The translations under genes and the position numbers were made by a program. Below are positions 55,719 through 64,000 of a stretch of 64,000 bases of DNA, in pieces. The DNA comes from Diadema setosum. Its lineage: Eukaryota > Echinodermata > Echinoidea > Diadematoida > Diadematidae. The number at the start of each line of letters is the position of its first letter. Position 1 is the first letter of the stretch. The notes beneath the pieces were generated by a model. That model did no database searches, was not told the origin of the DNA, and worked only from the letters and a program-made list of their open reading frames with translations. The stretch is from NCBI GenBank assembly GCA_033980235.1, contig CM067067.1:27984451-28048450 (forward strand), given 5' to 3'.

Positions 55719-57188
55719 ATGAACAGGGTGCTCATCAATTACTGTTCGTTCAATGAGCTAGTGGCTCTCCCAGGGATTAGCCCGCCTCAGGCGGCCCACC
55801 TGCTGGAGTTGAGAGGTCAGCAGGGAAGTCTCACTCGGGACTCTTTTCTGGCGACCTCTTAACTGGAACAACCAGAGGAATATTTAAGGATCCTGGATTT
55901 CAGACCCTATGTCTCGGAAGTGCCGGAGACTCCATCTCCCATCGTGAGATCGGGCTCGGGGGCGGCCAGTTATTGTGCCACCCCGACCTCCCATGTACTT
56001 CCGGAGGCAGTCCCTGCCAGCAGTACCCCAGCAGGGGTGTCAACTGGTGTAGGGAAGGGTGGACATCCTTACCTGTACGACCATTATCCACCCCCCCGGT
56101 CCAATGCCCACACGGGTAGGGGAAAGGGCAGTAGTCGTCGGGGACACCAACGAGGAGCGACCCCTCGACGGTCCCTCCCCAACCAGGGTGGTGTGTCGGG
56201 CCGATGGAGTCTGCCAAGCCAGGAGGATGTAGAGGAGCGGCGGTACACTAGCCCTGCACCCCCAACCTCAGGTTGGCGAGACCTCGGTAACCTGAGCCTG
56301 AGTGGGTGGAATACCTCTCAGGACGGGTACAAGCGGCCACCCCTACCCAAGTCGATATCATTCGATGGGAAGGGAGATTGGCAAGCGTTCTACGTCAAAT
56401 TCACCGCCTTCGCGGACGAGAGTGGGTGGTCTCCCATGCAGAGACGTAACCAAATGTGGTGGAGCCTCAAGGGGCGAGGAAGTGACTATTACACTGCACT
56501 CCTTGACAGGAACCCCAGTGCCAGCTACGAGGAGCTGGTAACTCACATGGGAAGGAGGTTCGGGGCTACGGACCCACCTGAAGTAGTTCAGATGGAGTTT
56601 TCCCGAGCCAGCCAGTCAGAGGAGGAGACCATCCTCGACTGGTCGGACCGTGTTATCTCCCTCACCATCAAGGCCTTTCCTGGGGTACCGGAACATCTCG
56701 TTCAGCGCCAGGCTGTTCTACGGTTCTGTCAGGGTTGCTGTGAAAGGGAGGCTGGGTTGTTTGCTCTAAATCTCAAACCCTCGACGGTGGAAGCTGCAGT
56801 GGAGCTAGTAACCTGGCTCGTGCACTCCCGGCATGCGGTCTTAGAGCAACATCCGCAAGGCAGTCGCAGCCGCAAGGAAGTGCGCAGTACCACGGTAGGT
56901 TGGGAGAGTTTCCCGCCTGCAGAGGTGGATGTCTGCCGTGTAGACTTCCAGCCTAAGCCCCCATATATGCGCCCCGATCCTGGTAGGAACGGTGGGACTG
57001 TTGGGCATAATAGGCCTGAGGGACATCCGCCGGCAGTGGAGCAGCGATTGCAAAGTTTGGAGCAGAACTTTAAGAGAGAATGTCCGAAGTTGGGTAAGAC
57101 CGTGGCTCTCTTGGGGGAGGAGCCGTTAAACAACAGCGGGCCGGAGGAGGAGGCCACTCCCTGGCCCGGAGAGGGCCGGAGAGAGTAG
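55719..57188 (+). pseudogene. Gypsy-like retrotransposon Gag ORF with upstream HhH segment
   Basis: Gag forms the RNA-packaging particle of LTR retrotransposons. The best start is ACCATGA at 55719. Residues 4-44 (VLINYCSFNELVALPGISPP and onward to DSFLAT) match the helix-hairpin-helix pattern I-N-x-x-S-x-x-E-L-x-x-L-P-G-I. An in-frame TAA at 55860-55862 then interrupts, and the same frame continues (LEQPEEYLRILDFRPYVSEV) with no other stop to 57188. The Gag core covers about residues 205-380 (LPKSISFDGKGDWQAFYVKF, YEELVTHMGRRFG, ILDWSDRVISL). Near the end FKRECPKLGK looks like the second half of a CCHC zinc knuckle whose first half is missing. The TAA may be a decay mutation, a readthrough stop, or a boundary between two ORFs. 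Confidence 0.8.
57125..57168 (+). promoter_or_regulatory. Predicted -1 ribosomal frameshift signal at the end of gag
   Basis: GTTAAAC at 57125-57131 lies in the correct frame (Gag codons TTA AAC). After a 5-base spacer an 8-bp stem follows: CGGGCCGG at 57137-57144 pairs with CTGGCCCG at 57161-57168, over a 16-base loop. A -1 shift here enters the frame of the next ORF, which is open from this point past the Gag stop at 57186-57188. Slippery heptamer plus spacer plus GC-rich stem is the standard arrangement for gag-pol frameshifting. Confidence 0.55.
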
Positions 57189-58537
57189 TGGATGTGGCGC
57201 CTGGAGAAAAACAGGATGCCATCGTCCGAGCTGAGGAGCCGAGAGTTGATAGTCAACCTCGCTCATCTGCAGCCGGTCAACCACAGGTAGCTCAGGAGCC
57301 AAGAGTTGATAGTCAACCTTGCTCACCTGCAGCTGGTCAACCACGGGAGGACCTGCAACATCTAGATTATTTCCGCGCCTGCATGGAGTGCATTGAAAAC
57401 ATAGATCAGGCGGCTCCGGTGGTTGGTAACCCCGAGGTTGAGGAGACCAGCTCAAGCGGTTTGACCGGTACCGTTATCGAAGGGGAAACAAAGAAGGGGC
57501 TAGGGGATATGGCACCTAAAGAGAATAAGGTTGCTTTTACCCAAGCTCAGGAGTCGAGGGTTGTGGATCAATCTCGCTCCTGTAAAGATATATCAATCGA
57601 GGACTCAGAGCAGGTGAATTATTTTCGCGAGTTCATGGAACTTGTAGAAGATATCCATCATACAGCTCCAGCTACTGAGACCACTGAGAAAGAGGAGGCC
57701 AGTTCAAGTCATTTGACTGGCAAGCTCATTTCACTTGCAATGGAGGGGAAGCAGGAGAGTCTTAACCCTGATGGATCCACCGCGGAGGATCCGCGTGATG
57801 AAGACTGCGGAAACCCCGATCAGAGCTCTGAGCCTGATACGGTGGGAACCACTCCTGCTGACCCCAGTGAGGTTCCAAAACGCTCAACTCGAGAAACCAA
57901 GATAGAGGAATCTCACCCTGGGGATCGCAAGAGTGAACATGCCCTGATGGGGAAGGTAGGCGGGGGACTTCAGATGCCCATCAATGGAGCCCCTATAAAC
58001 TTATCAGTTCTTCTGTCGGTCCCAGATGACCCTCCCAATACCATCCAATTACCATGGGAGAGGTGGAAGGACGCACAGAAGGGAGATGCAAGCCTTGCAA
58101 CTCCTCATAAGTGGGTATCCCCTGGCATAGAGCCAAGGGATAAAAAAAGGATGGTGTGGGACCCAGGGGGAGGTGACGGGGGATACATGCGACACGTTCC
58201 GCATGTCACAGCATTGATGTTGGATCGCCTTCAAGTGCCAATGTGCGACTCCAGAACCAATGCAATCTTGGGAGGTGGGGCCGGATCATCATGTCCGCCC
58301 AAGACCTTCATAGCCCAAGAAGGACTCCAGAATTGGATCCTCCTACTGGGTGTGTGGATCCCACAGTCACCAATTCCACTGAATTGGTATGGGCAGCTAG
58401 AGCATTGCTCCCATCACCAGCGGGTCCATATCCATTGCTGCCAGCCGGCTGCAACTGAAGCAGTGGCGTGGAGGAAGGCATTTCCACATGCTTATTTCAG
58501 TTACAACACAACGGTTTCCCGTATAGGAGCTGAATAG
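57188..58537 (+). CDS. Second ORF of the Gag element, function unknown
   Basis: It is open for about 450 codons in the -1 frame relative to gag and has no ATG at its beginning, so translation probably comes by frameshift. The protein is acidic and Ser/Glu/Pro-rich. It carries internal duplications: EPRVDSQPRSSAAGQP recurs 17 residues later, and a module YFREFMELVEDIHHTAPATE repeats an earlier YFRACMECIENIDQAAPVV. I see no protease (D-S/T-G), reverse transcriptase, RNase H or integrase motif. It may be a degenerate or replaced pol region. Neighbours are gag upstream and a polypurine tract plus LTR downstream, so the element looks non-autonomous. Confidence 0.6.
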   Translation: MDVAPGEKQDAIVRAEEPRVDSQPRSSAAGQPQVAQEPRVDSQPCSPAAGQPREDLQHLDYFRACMECIENIDQAAPVVGNPEVEETSSSGLTGTVIEGETKKGLGDMAPKENKVAFTQAQESRVVDQSRSCKDISIEDSEQVNYFREFMELVEDIHHTAPATETTEKEEASSSHLTGKLISLAMEGKQESLNPDGSTAEDPRDEDCGNPDQSSEPDTVGTTPADPSEVPKRSTRETKIEESHPGDRKSEHALMGKVGGGLQMPINGAPINLSVLLSVPDDPPNTIQLPWERWKDAQKGDASLATPHKWVSPGIEPRDKKRMVWDPGGGDGGYMRHVPHVTALMLDRLQVPMCDSRTNAILGGGAGSSCPPKTFIAQEGLQNWILLLGVWIPQSPIPLNWYGQLEHCSHHQRVHIHCCQPAATEAVAWRKAFPHAYFSYNTTVSRIGAE

Positions 58538-59262
58538 TGAAATGCCTCAGCGGGTGTCCCACTAAGTCAGCTTTTGCTAGAGTTGTATTGGTGGCAGAGG
58601 GTAGGCAGAACCAGGTGGCACAGAGCATTGATGCCACCAGCAAAGGACAATGCCCTCCCATTGTCTGGACCCTGCTAAGCTGGCGGCAGATACCAGAGGT
58701 GCTATGCATATAGGCCTCCGATTAAGTGGAAGTCGGTTCCAGAGGTATTTATTTACCTTGTGTTATTGTTTTTATTCCATTTCTTATGGGAGACAATTTT
58801 TCACGTGCTTGATTGCATTTGTGGCAAAAATAATCTGGTAATCTTTGTTATATTTTGGAAGATATTTTTAAAGTAAATTCGGATTTTATAGTGTAGGGAA
58901 AACCTCTGGATACCGAGGGGACCATGGTTATTCAATATTATTAGTGTGCGTAAACAAAGAAAACAGGGGACTAAATCATAGTCCGGGACGATGATTACAA
59001 ATCAATAGGTGTGATTAAACTGTTTCACTGTTGTTGAGTATTTGGGTCATTGTTGTTGCCCAAGCCAGTGTTCGCCTAGTGTTGAATAGGGACGTTCTGT
59101 TCCCAGTGTTTACAAATTGTTAACTGTTTTTATAGTTGTCCACGGTTGGACGTGATTTCCCCCTGTTTGTGGGATGTTTTAAGTAGACATAGTTTAAGGC
59201 GATTTAAATGGGATTTAATTTGGGTTTGTTAATCACAGTACGGGGGCTCCTCCTATTTAATA
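58538..59262. other. 3' non-coding part of the LTR element
   Basis: There is no supported ORF between the second ORF and the polypurine tract. It is T/G-rich like the leader region. Confidence 0.5.
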
Positions 59263-59275
59263 AAACGGGGGAGAC
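59263..59275 (+). promoter_or_regulatory. Polypurine tract
   Basis: AAAACGGGGGAGAC lies immediately before the LTR start TGTAG. In LTR retrotransposons this purine run primes plus-strand DNA synthesis. Its exact abutment on TG supports the LTR call. Confidence 0.75.
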
Positions 59276-59700
59276 TGTAGTGGGATTTGGTTTGGGGGAT
59301 ATGGTTGGTTTTAACTTCCCCTCCTATCTACTGTACCTCACGACATTAACCAGACCCGGACTGTGACTTTAACATGACTAGGGGGTCACCTGACTGACAC
59401 ATCCAACTCTATATCAGGTGACAATTGACCCCCACGACCTTGACTCGACGCTGATGGACACACGATTTGGGAAAGGAAAAACTACAAGGCATACACCTGT
59501 ATAAATCCACCTGAATCAAACCCATCTTCAGCCTGGCGTAGTTGGTAAGTGTATATTCTGTGAAGTGGACACTAACTCCCACTTTACTGAGTTAGAACAA
59601 CTCATTCCAAACTCTTGAGCTCTCATGTCATACTCTCGCACTCACTGACTCAGTCACACTTTCAGATACAGAACAGTCTTCTGGACTGGTTATCCCCACT
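59276..59700 (+). mobile_element. 3' LTR of the Gag element (right edge uncertain)
   Basis: It starts TGTAGTGGGATTTGG right after the polypurine tract. The first ~140 bp are repeated at 45072. A TATA-like TGTATAAATCC lies near 59500. The right edge is not fixed because no complete second LTR is available; a TG...CA end near 'gatacgatca' (about 59700) is a guess. Confidence 0.65.
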
Positions 59701-60714
59701 TGATACGATCATGCGAAATTTGCACAGCAGGGGCAGGGCCGCTGCCGGCCCCGGGTCGGTCGGGACAATTCAATGCAAATCTCGCTGGTAATCACGGTAA
59801 TTATTTTAGCTAAGATTAGGTCTACTAATAATGTATTGAAAGTTACGTTGACCAACCTTCCTCGAAGAATCCCAAAGGAGCAGTTCCTCTTTTTCTTAGG
59901 GGCTGTTTGCTAGCCATTTCTGAAAATATCAGATGGTTCGTACGTCGAGATGTTTGACTCCGGTCAGAGATCATCACGAAAGAGCGTTTGAAATGATGAA
60001 CAGCAAATCGTAGCCGTGTGTGTGGTTTTTGAGCGCGGTCGCGGACTAACGGTTCAGCAGTACATCGTACATTATACACGTAAGGTTCAATCAGCAACAA
60101 CAACAACACGCACATGACCTCTTACGTTACATTATTATCAAGAAAACTTGTAATCATTAATTTTTTGGTTTTGAATAAAAAAATATATGTTTAAAACTTT
60201 TTTTATTGCAAATTTATTTTTTTTAATGTGTCAATATTTTTTGTGCTCCATATATTTTGAAATATATTTTTGTTGTGATCTTTGGTACGAACGAGCCTCA
60301 TATCAACAATCCGGATCTCCTATTCATCGTACACAATTACTACACGCCGATTGCATTCATATAGTTTTCTATTGTTATGTGTACATGTCAAAGCTACGGG
60401 GAACGAACGGGCGGCAATGGGTTACTACCTTTTTTTTTTTATTTTTTCACGAGTATGTAATCTCATTTAAGGTTTTTTACGTGCTTTATTCCGTAGTGAA
60501 TAGATGTTGCATTTTAGGAATGCTGTAAATCAACCAAGTGAAGCAGCTTTTTGTTTGCAATGGTAAGACTACTGTTTGTTTACATAATCCTGTTGAAGCC
60601 AAACGGGTGCGGGTGGTTGCGTTAGATCGAATGTCCGTCATGACTTGCATTGGCATTGCGGCCATCAAATTATGAGTTTTCATATTGATTTTTGTGATCG
60701 ACATCATTCAATAA
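59701..60714. other. No recognised gene
   Basis: AT-rich sequence with T-runs near 60190-60260 and 60429-60450. ORFs of 70-113 codons on both strands are unrecognised. Confidence 0.3.
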
Positions 60715-62724
60715 TCATAGTGCACGTGGTTTAAACTTTGGTAAAACAAAAAGTTAACCATGGTTTAATAACCACTGTTCTTATGCTATCATACAAGGTT
60801 CCATGGTTAGAAATTCTAGAATATGGTTTTTCTGCACTCTATATCTGATCAGCAATGAACCACGGTTGAAACCATTGTTAAAATAACCACTTTTTCAACC
60901 GTGTGGGTAAACAAAAGTTAAACCACGGTTTTATAACCACTGTTCTTATGAGCTATCATACAACCATGGTGAAAATCATGGCTTTTTAACCGCCTCTTCA
61001 CTATCATGAAACCACAGTTCGTAGAACCAATCAATGTTTCATAACCATCCTTTGCACATCACACATATGATAAAACAATGGTTCAAATCCTGGAGTAGCT
61101 ATGACCATCCTTTTCCTTAATAAAAATGGAATTTGAACGATTGTTTAAAACCGTTGTTTCACACTTTTGTTAAACCACTGTTAAAGTCATGGTTATATAG
61201 CCTAACCATCATTTTTTTAAATATGATAAAACCATGGTTAATATAATCATGATTAATAGCCATCATTTTCAACCTTTGTAAAACGAAAGTTAAACCATGG
61301 TATTATAACTAGTGTTTTTGTGCTATCATAAAACCACGGTTAAAATCATGGTTTTATAACTATTGTTTTTACACTATCATAAAACCATAATGAAATCACG
61401 GTTTTATAACGATGGTTTTCAACCTTAGTAGAACGAGAGTTACACCATGGTTTCCTAACCATTGTTTTTATACTATTGTGAAACCATGGTTACAACCATT
61501 GTTATATTATTATGTTATTTTTACCAAAGTAGAACGATAGTCTTGTTGTGGTTTTCTCACCATTGTTTTTTGAATTTCTTAAAACTGTGGTATAACGATA
61601 ATTTTTTAACCATGGTTTTAAAACACTTTCATTAAACCACTGTTAGAGCCATGGTTATATAACCATCATTTTTTAACTATTATAAAACCATGGTTAATAT
61701 CATGGTTAATACCCATCATTTTTAACCTTCGTAAAACGAAAGTTTAACCATGGTATTATAACTAGTGTTTTTGTGCTATCATAATACCATGGTTAAAATC
61801 ATGGTTTTATTACTATCTTTTTTACACTATCATAAAACCATGATGAAATCATGGTTTAATAACGATGGTTTTCAACCTTAGTAGAACGAGAGTTACACCA
61901 TGGTTTCCTAACCATTGTTTTTATACTATTGTGAAACCATGGTTACAACCATTGTTATATTATTATGTTATTTTTACCAAAGTAGAACGATAGTCTTGTT
62001 GTGGTTTTCTCGCCATTGTTTTTTTAATTTCTTAAAACTTTGGTATAACGATGATTTTTTAACCATGGTTTTAAAACACTTTCATTAAACCACTGTTAGA
62101 GCCGTGGTTATATAACCATCATTTTTTAACTATGATAAAACCATGGTTAATATCATGGTTAATACCCATCATTTTTAACCTTTGTAAAACGAAAGTTTAA
62201 TCGTGGTATTATAACTAGTGTTTTTGTGCTATCATAATACCATGGTTAAAATCATGGTTTTATAACTATTGTTTTTACACTATCATAAAACCATAATGAA
62301 ATCATGGTTTTATAACGATGGTTTTCAACCTTAGTAGAACGAGAGTTACACCATGGTTTCCTAACCATTGTATTTATACTATTGTGAAACCATGGTTACA
62401 ACCATTGTTATATTATTATGTTATTTTTACCAAAGTAGAACGATGGTTTTGTCGTGGTTTTCTCACCATTGTTTTTTTAATTTCTTAAAACTGTGGTATA
62501 ACAATGATTTTTTTCACCATGGTTTTAAAACCGTCGTAAAATGAAAGTTTTATCATGTTATCATAACTATGGTATTTTAACAATGGTATTACCACACTTT
62601 CGCCACACATTTACCATGGATATGAATTAAAAATCATGGACTACCATCGATCCATTGTAAAACCGTCCATAACCATGGTTATACCATAGTTACGGTTGTA
62701 AACCATGGTTTTTTTCTTATAAGG
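60715..62724. repeat. Right arm: CCATGG array with ~453-bp higher-order repeat
   Basis: Words of the type AACCATGGTTTT and AACCATTGTT fill the region. GTAGAACGAGAGTTACACCA recurs near 61428, 61881 and 62334, a period of about 453 bp, with high identity. The outer ~90 bp match the outer edge of the left arm (26998) in inverted orientation. The inner edge fades out gradually near 60720. Confidence 0.85.
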
Positions 62725-63815
62725 GGTGCAGAGTGCTGGACAGAATCTCGCTGCTTTCTGTTGCTGGGAAGATCTTTGCCAGAATTTTGCTGAACCGCCT
62801 GATAACTACCTGAAAGTCAATGCGGGTTCAGACAGGGTTGCAGCACAGTGGATATAATTTTCGCAGCACATCAACTCCAGGAGAAGTGCCAGGAGCAGAA
62901 TGTCGGTCTCTACACCACCTTCGTATACCTGACTAAGGCTTTCGACACTGTATGCCGAGAAGGCCTCTGGAAGATCATGGCAAAGTTTGGCTGCCCTGAC
63001 AAGTTCATCTCACTGGTCAGACAGTTCCGTGACGGCATGCAAGCTAGCGTGCAGGATGACGGTGAACGCTCAGAGCCCTTCCCTGTCACAAACGGCGTAA
63101 AACAAGGCTGCGTCCTCGCCCCTACCCTGTTCAGTATGATGTTCTCAGCCATGCGGACAGACGCTTTTCGTGAGGGTGACATCGGAGTCGATTTCAGATT
63201 CAGAACTGATGGAAAGCTCTTCAACCTACGGAGACTGCAGACAAAATCGAAATTTCAGGAGGATATCGCCCGTGACTTTCTCTTTGCTGATGACTGTGCC
63301 CTGTATGCTAATACCCAGTCTGACATGCAGGAAAGCATTGACCAATTCGCCAACGCCTGTGACGACTTCGGTCTGGTGATGAGCATAAAGAAGACTGAGG
63401 TGATGCATCAGCCAGCTCCTGCAACTCCCTACACAGAGCCAACCATCACGGTCAACAACGAGAAGTTTAAAGTGGCAGACAAATTTGTCTACCTTGGCAG
63501 CACACTGTCACGAAATATCAGGATCAACGAAGAAGTCTCCTACAGAATTGCCAGGGCCTGGTCGGCCTTCGGCAGACTCAGAGACAGGGTGTGGGAGAAA
63601 AGAGGAATAAGTCTTCAAACCAAACTTAAGTTGTACCGCGCAGTCGTCCTGCCCTCTCTACTGTACGCCTGCCAAACATGGACAGTGTACAGTCGGCATG
63701 CCAGGCAGCTGAACTCCTTCCAAATGAGATGCCTCCGAAATCTGCTACACGTGAAATGGCAAGACAAGGTGCCAGACACCGAAGTACTTCAGCTATTAGA
63801 GCCCAGATGGAGAGT
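62725..63815 (+). pseudogene. LINE reverse transcriptase (LINE B, downstream part)
   Basis: It starts G-A-E-C-W-T (62725-62742), continuing the endonuclease fragment that ends at 26997. It then jumps to ISLLSVAGKIFARILLNRL, so the ~270-residue linker has been deleted. After a frameshift near 62810 the frame is open: QCGFRQGCSTVDIIFAAHQL, TTFVYLTKAFDTV (motif A), NGVKQGCVLAPTLFSMMFSA (motif B), DFLFADDCALYA (motif C), FVYLGSTLSR and YRAVVLPSLLYACQTWTVYS. Motif A normally reads FVDLTKAFD; the catalytic Asp is Tyr here, so the enzyme would be inactive even if expressed. The family match ends near VLQLLE at about 63810. Confidence 0.85.
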
Positions 63816-64000
63816 GTTTACCACTTTGCTGTGCTTTCAAGTTCCATTTCAATGCCTGATTTTCAATGATTTTCAGTGCGTCATTGAATGCGCCATTTCA
63901 AGACTTTTATTAATTGCGACGTGTGCTTTCCATTTGAGGTCTCAAATAATTAAAGAATAAAGTGAGATGAAAAAAAAAAAGTAGTCAAGGGTGACGAAAT
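63816..64000 (+). other. Foreign 3' tail after LINE B with poly(A)
   Basis: After the LINE match ends, the same frame runs on to a TAA at 63958-63960. AATAAA at about 63955 is followed by an 11-A run at 63971-63981. It looks like a 3' end acquired by fusion or insertion; the window ends before it can be resolved. Confidence 0.4.

Larger units (their letters stand above)
26998..62724. mobile_element. Putative giant (35.7 kb) foldback-type element with CCATGG-satellite arms
   Basis: One LINE (LINE B) is split at a single codon: endonuclease end at 26997, next residues from 62725. The two edges of the 35.7-kb insert are homologous and face outward. The left edge reads CCCTTGTAAAAAAATACCAT; the right edge as reverse complement reads CCCCTTATAAGAAAAAAACC. 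Similarity extends about 90 bp inward, including ATAACCATGG and TTTTACAWTGGAT words. A GGT at both junctions could be a 3-bp duplication, but this is weak. The arms are long CCATGG arrays. The interior is a patchwork of later insertions and tandem arrays with no recognised transposase, capsid or polymerase. Alternative: a much smaller foldback element swollen by nested insertions. Confidence 0.6.

Noticed and set aside
56358..57455. Minus-strand ORFs of 62-175 codons opposite gag and the second ORF
   Set aside because: They are shadows of the GC-rich gag region; no motif on the minus strand.

Overview
This is animal (eukaryotic) nuclear DNA: very low coding density, spliced-gene signals, tRNA-derived repeats, non-LTR and LTR retrotransposons, and many terminal-inverted-repeat DNA transposons. 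The one confidently recognised host gene piece is the last coding exon of a cytosolic Hsc70/Hsp70 (4063-4293, ending in EEVD). The repeat mix (piggyBac-, pogo-, mariner- and CACTA-type MITEs, CR1/L2-like LINEs, and a foldback element with 15-bp tandem-repeat arms like the sea-urchin TU elements) suggests a marine invertebrate, perhaps an echinoderm or another invertebrate deuterostome. The sequence alone does not settle this.

Layout. 1-4062 is presumably Hsc70 intron, holding a ~160-bp tandem repeat, a 2.4-kb pogo-like element and a tRNA-like SINE with inverted arms. 4063-4945 is the Hsc70 terminal exon and 3' UTR. 5-18 kb is repeats: a 1.47-kb piggyBac-like element at TTAA, snapback repeats, a degenerate tandem repeat at 11.5-12.8 kb, several MITEs, and an orphan TATA promoter with a splice donor at 14.5-14.7 kb. 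18.98-26.6 kb is a minus-strand LINE whose ORF is cut by a 4.5-kb foldback element (19248-23772). That element's arms are 15-bp minisatellites, it is flanked by a 9-bp target duplication, and the LINE reading frame resumes exactly across it.

From 26.9 kb to the end, a second, plus-strand LINE is split at one codon. Its endonuclease end stops at 26997 and resumes at 62725. The 35.7 kb between has outward-facing homologous termini made of CCATGG-rich satellite (26998-28270 and 60715-62724). It therefore behaves like one giant foldback-type insertion that later collected other elements.

Inside it are: an 8.2-kb array of four ~2-kb units in an ABAB order, each with a tRNA-Leu-like sequence, next to a paralogous 'empty site'; a 267-bp array with six tRNA-like copies flanked by an 18-bp duplication; LINE, mariner and CACTA remnants; and a gypsy-like Gag ORF with an upstream helix-hairpin-helix segment, a -1 frameshift signal, a polypurine tract and an LTR, but no visible pol.

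No host protein gene is convincingly present between 5 kb and the end. What the window mainly records is layered transposition.
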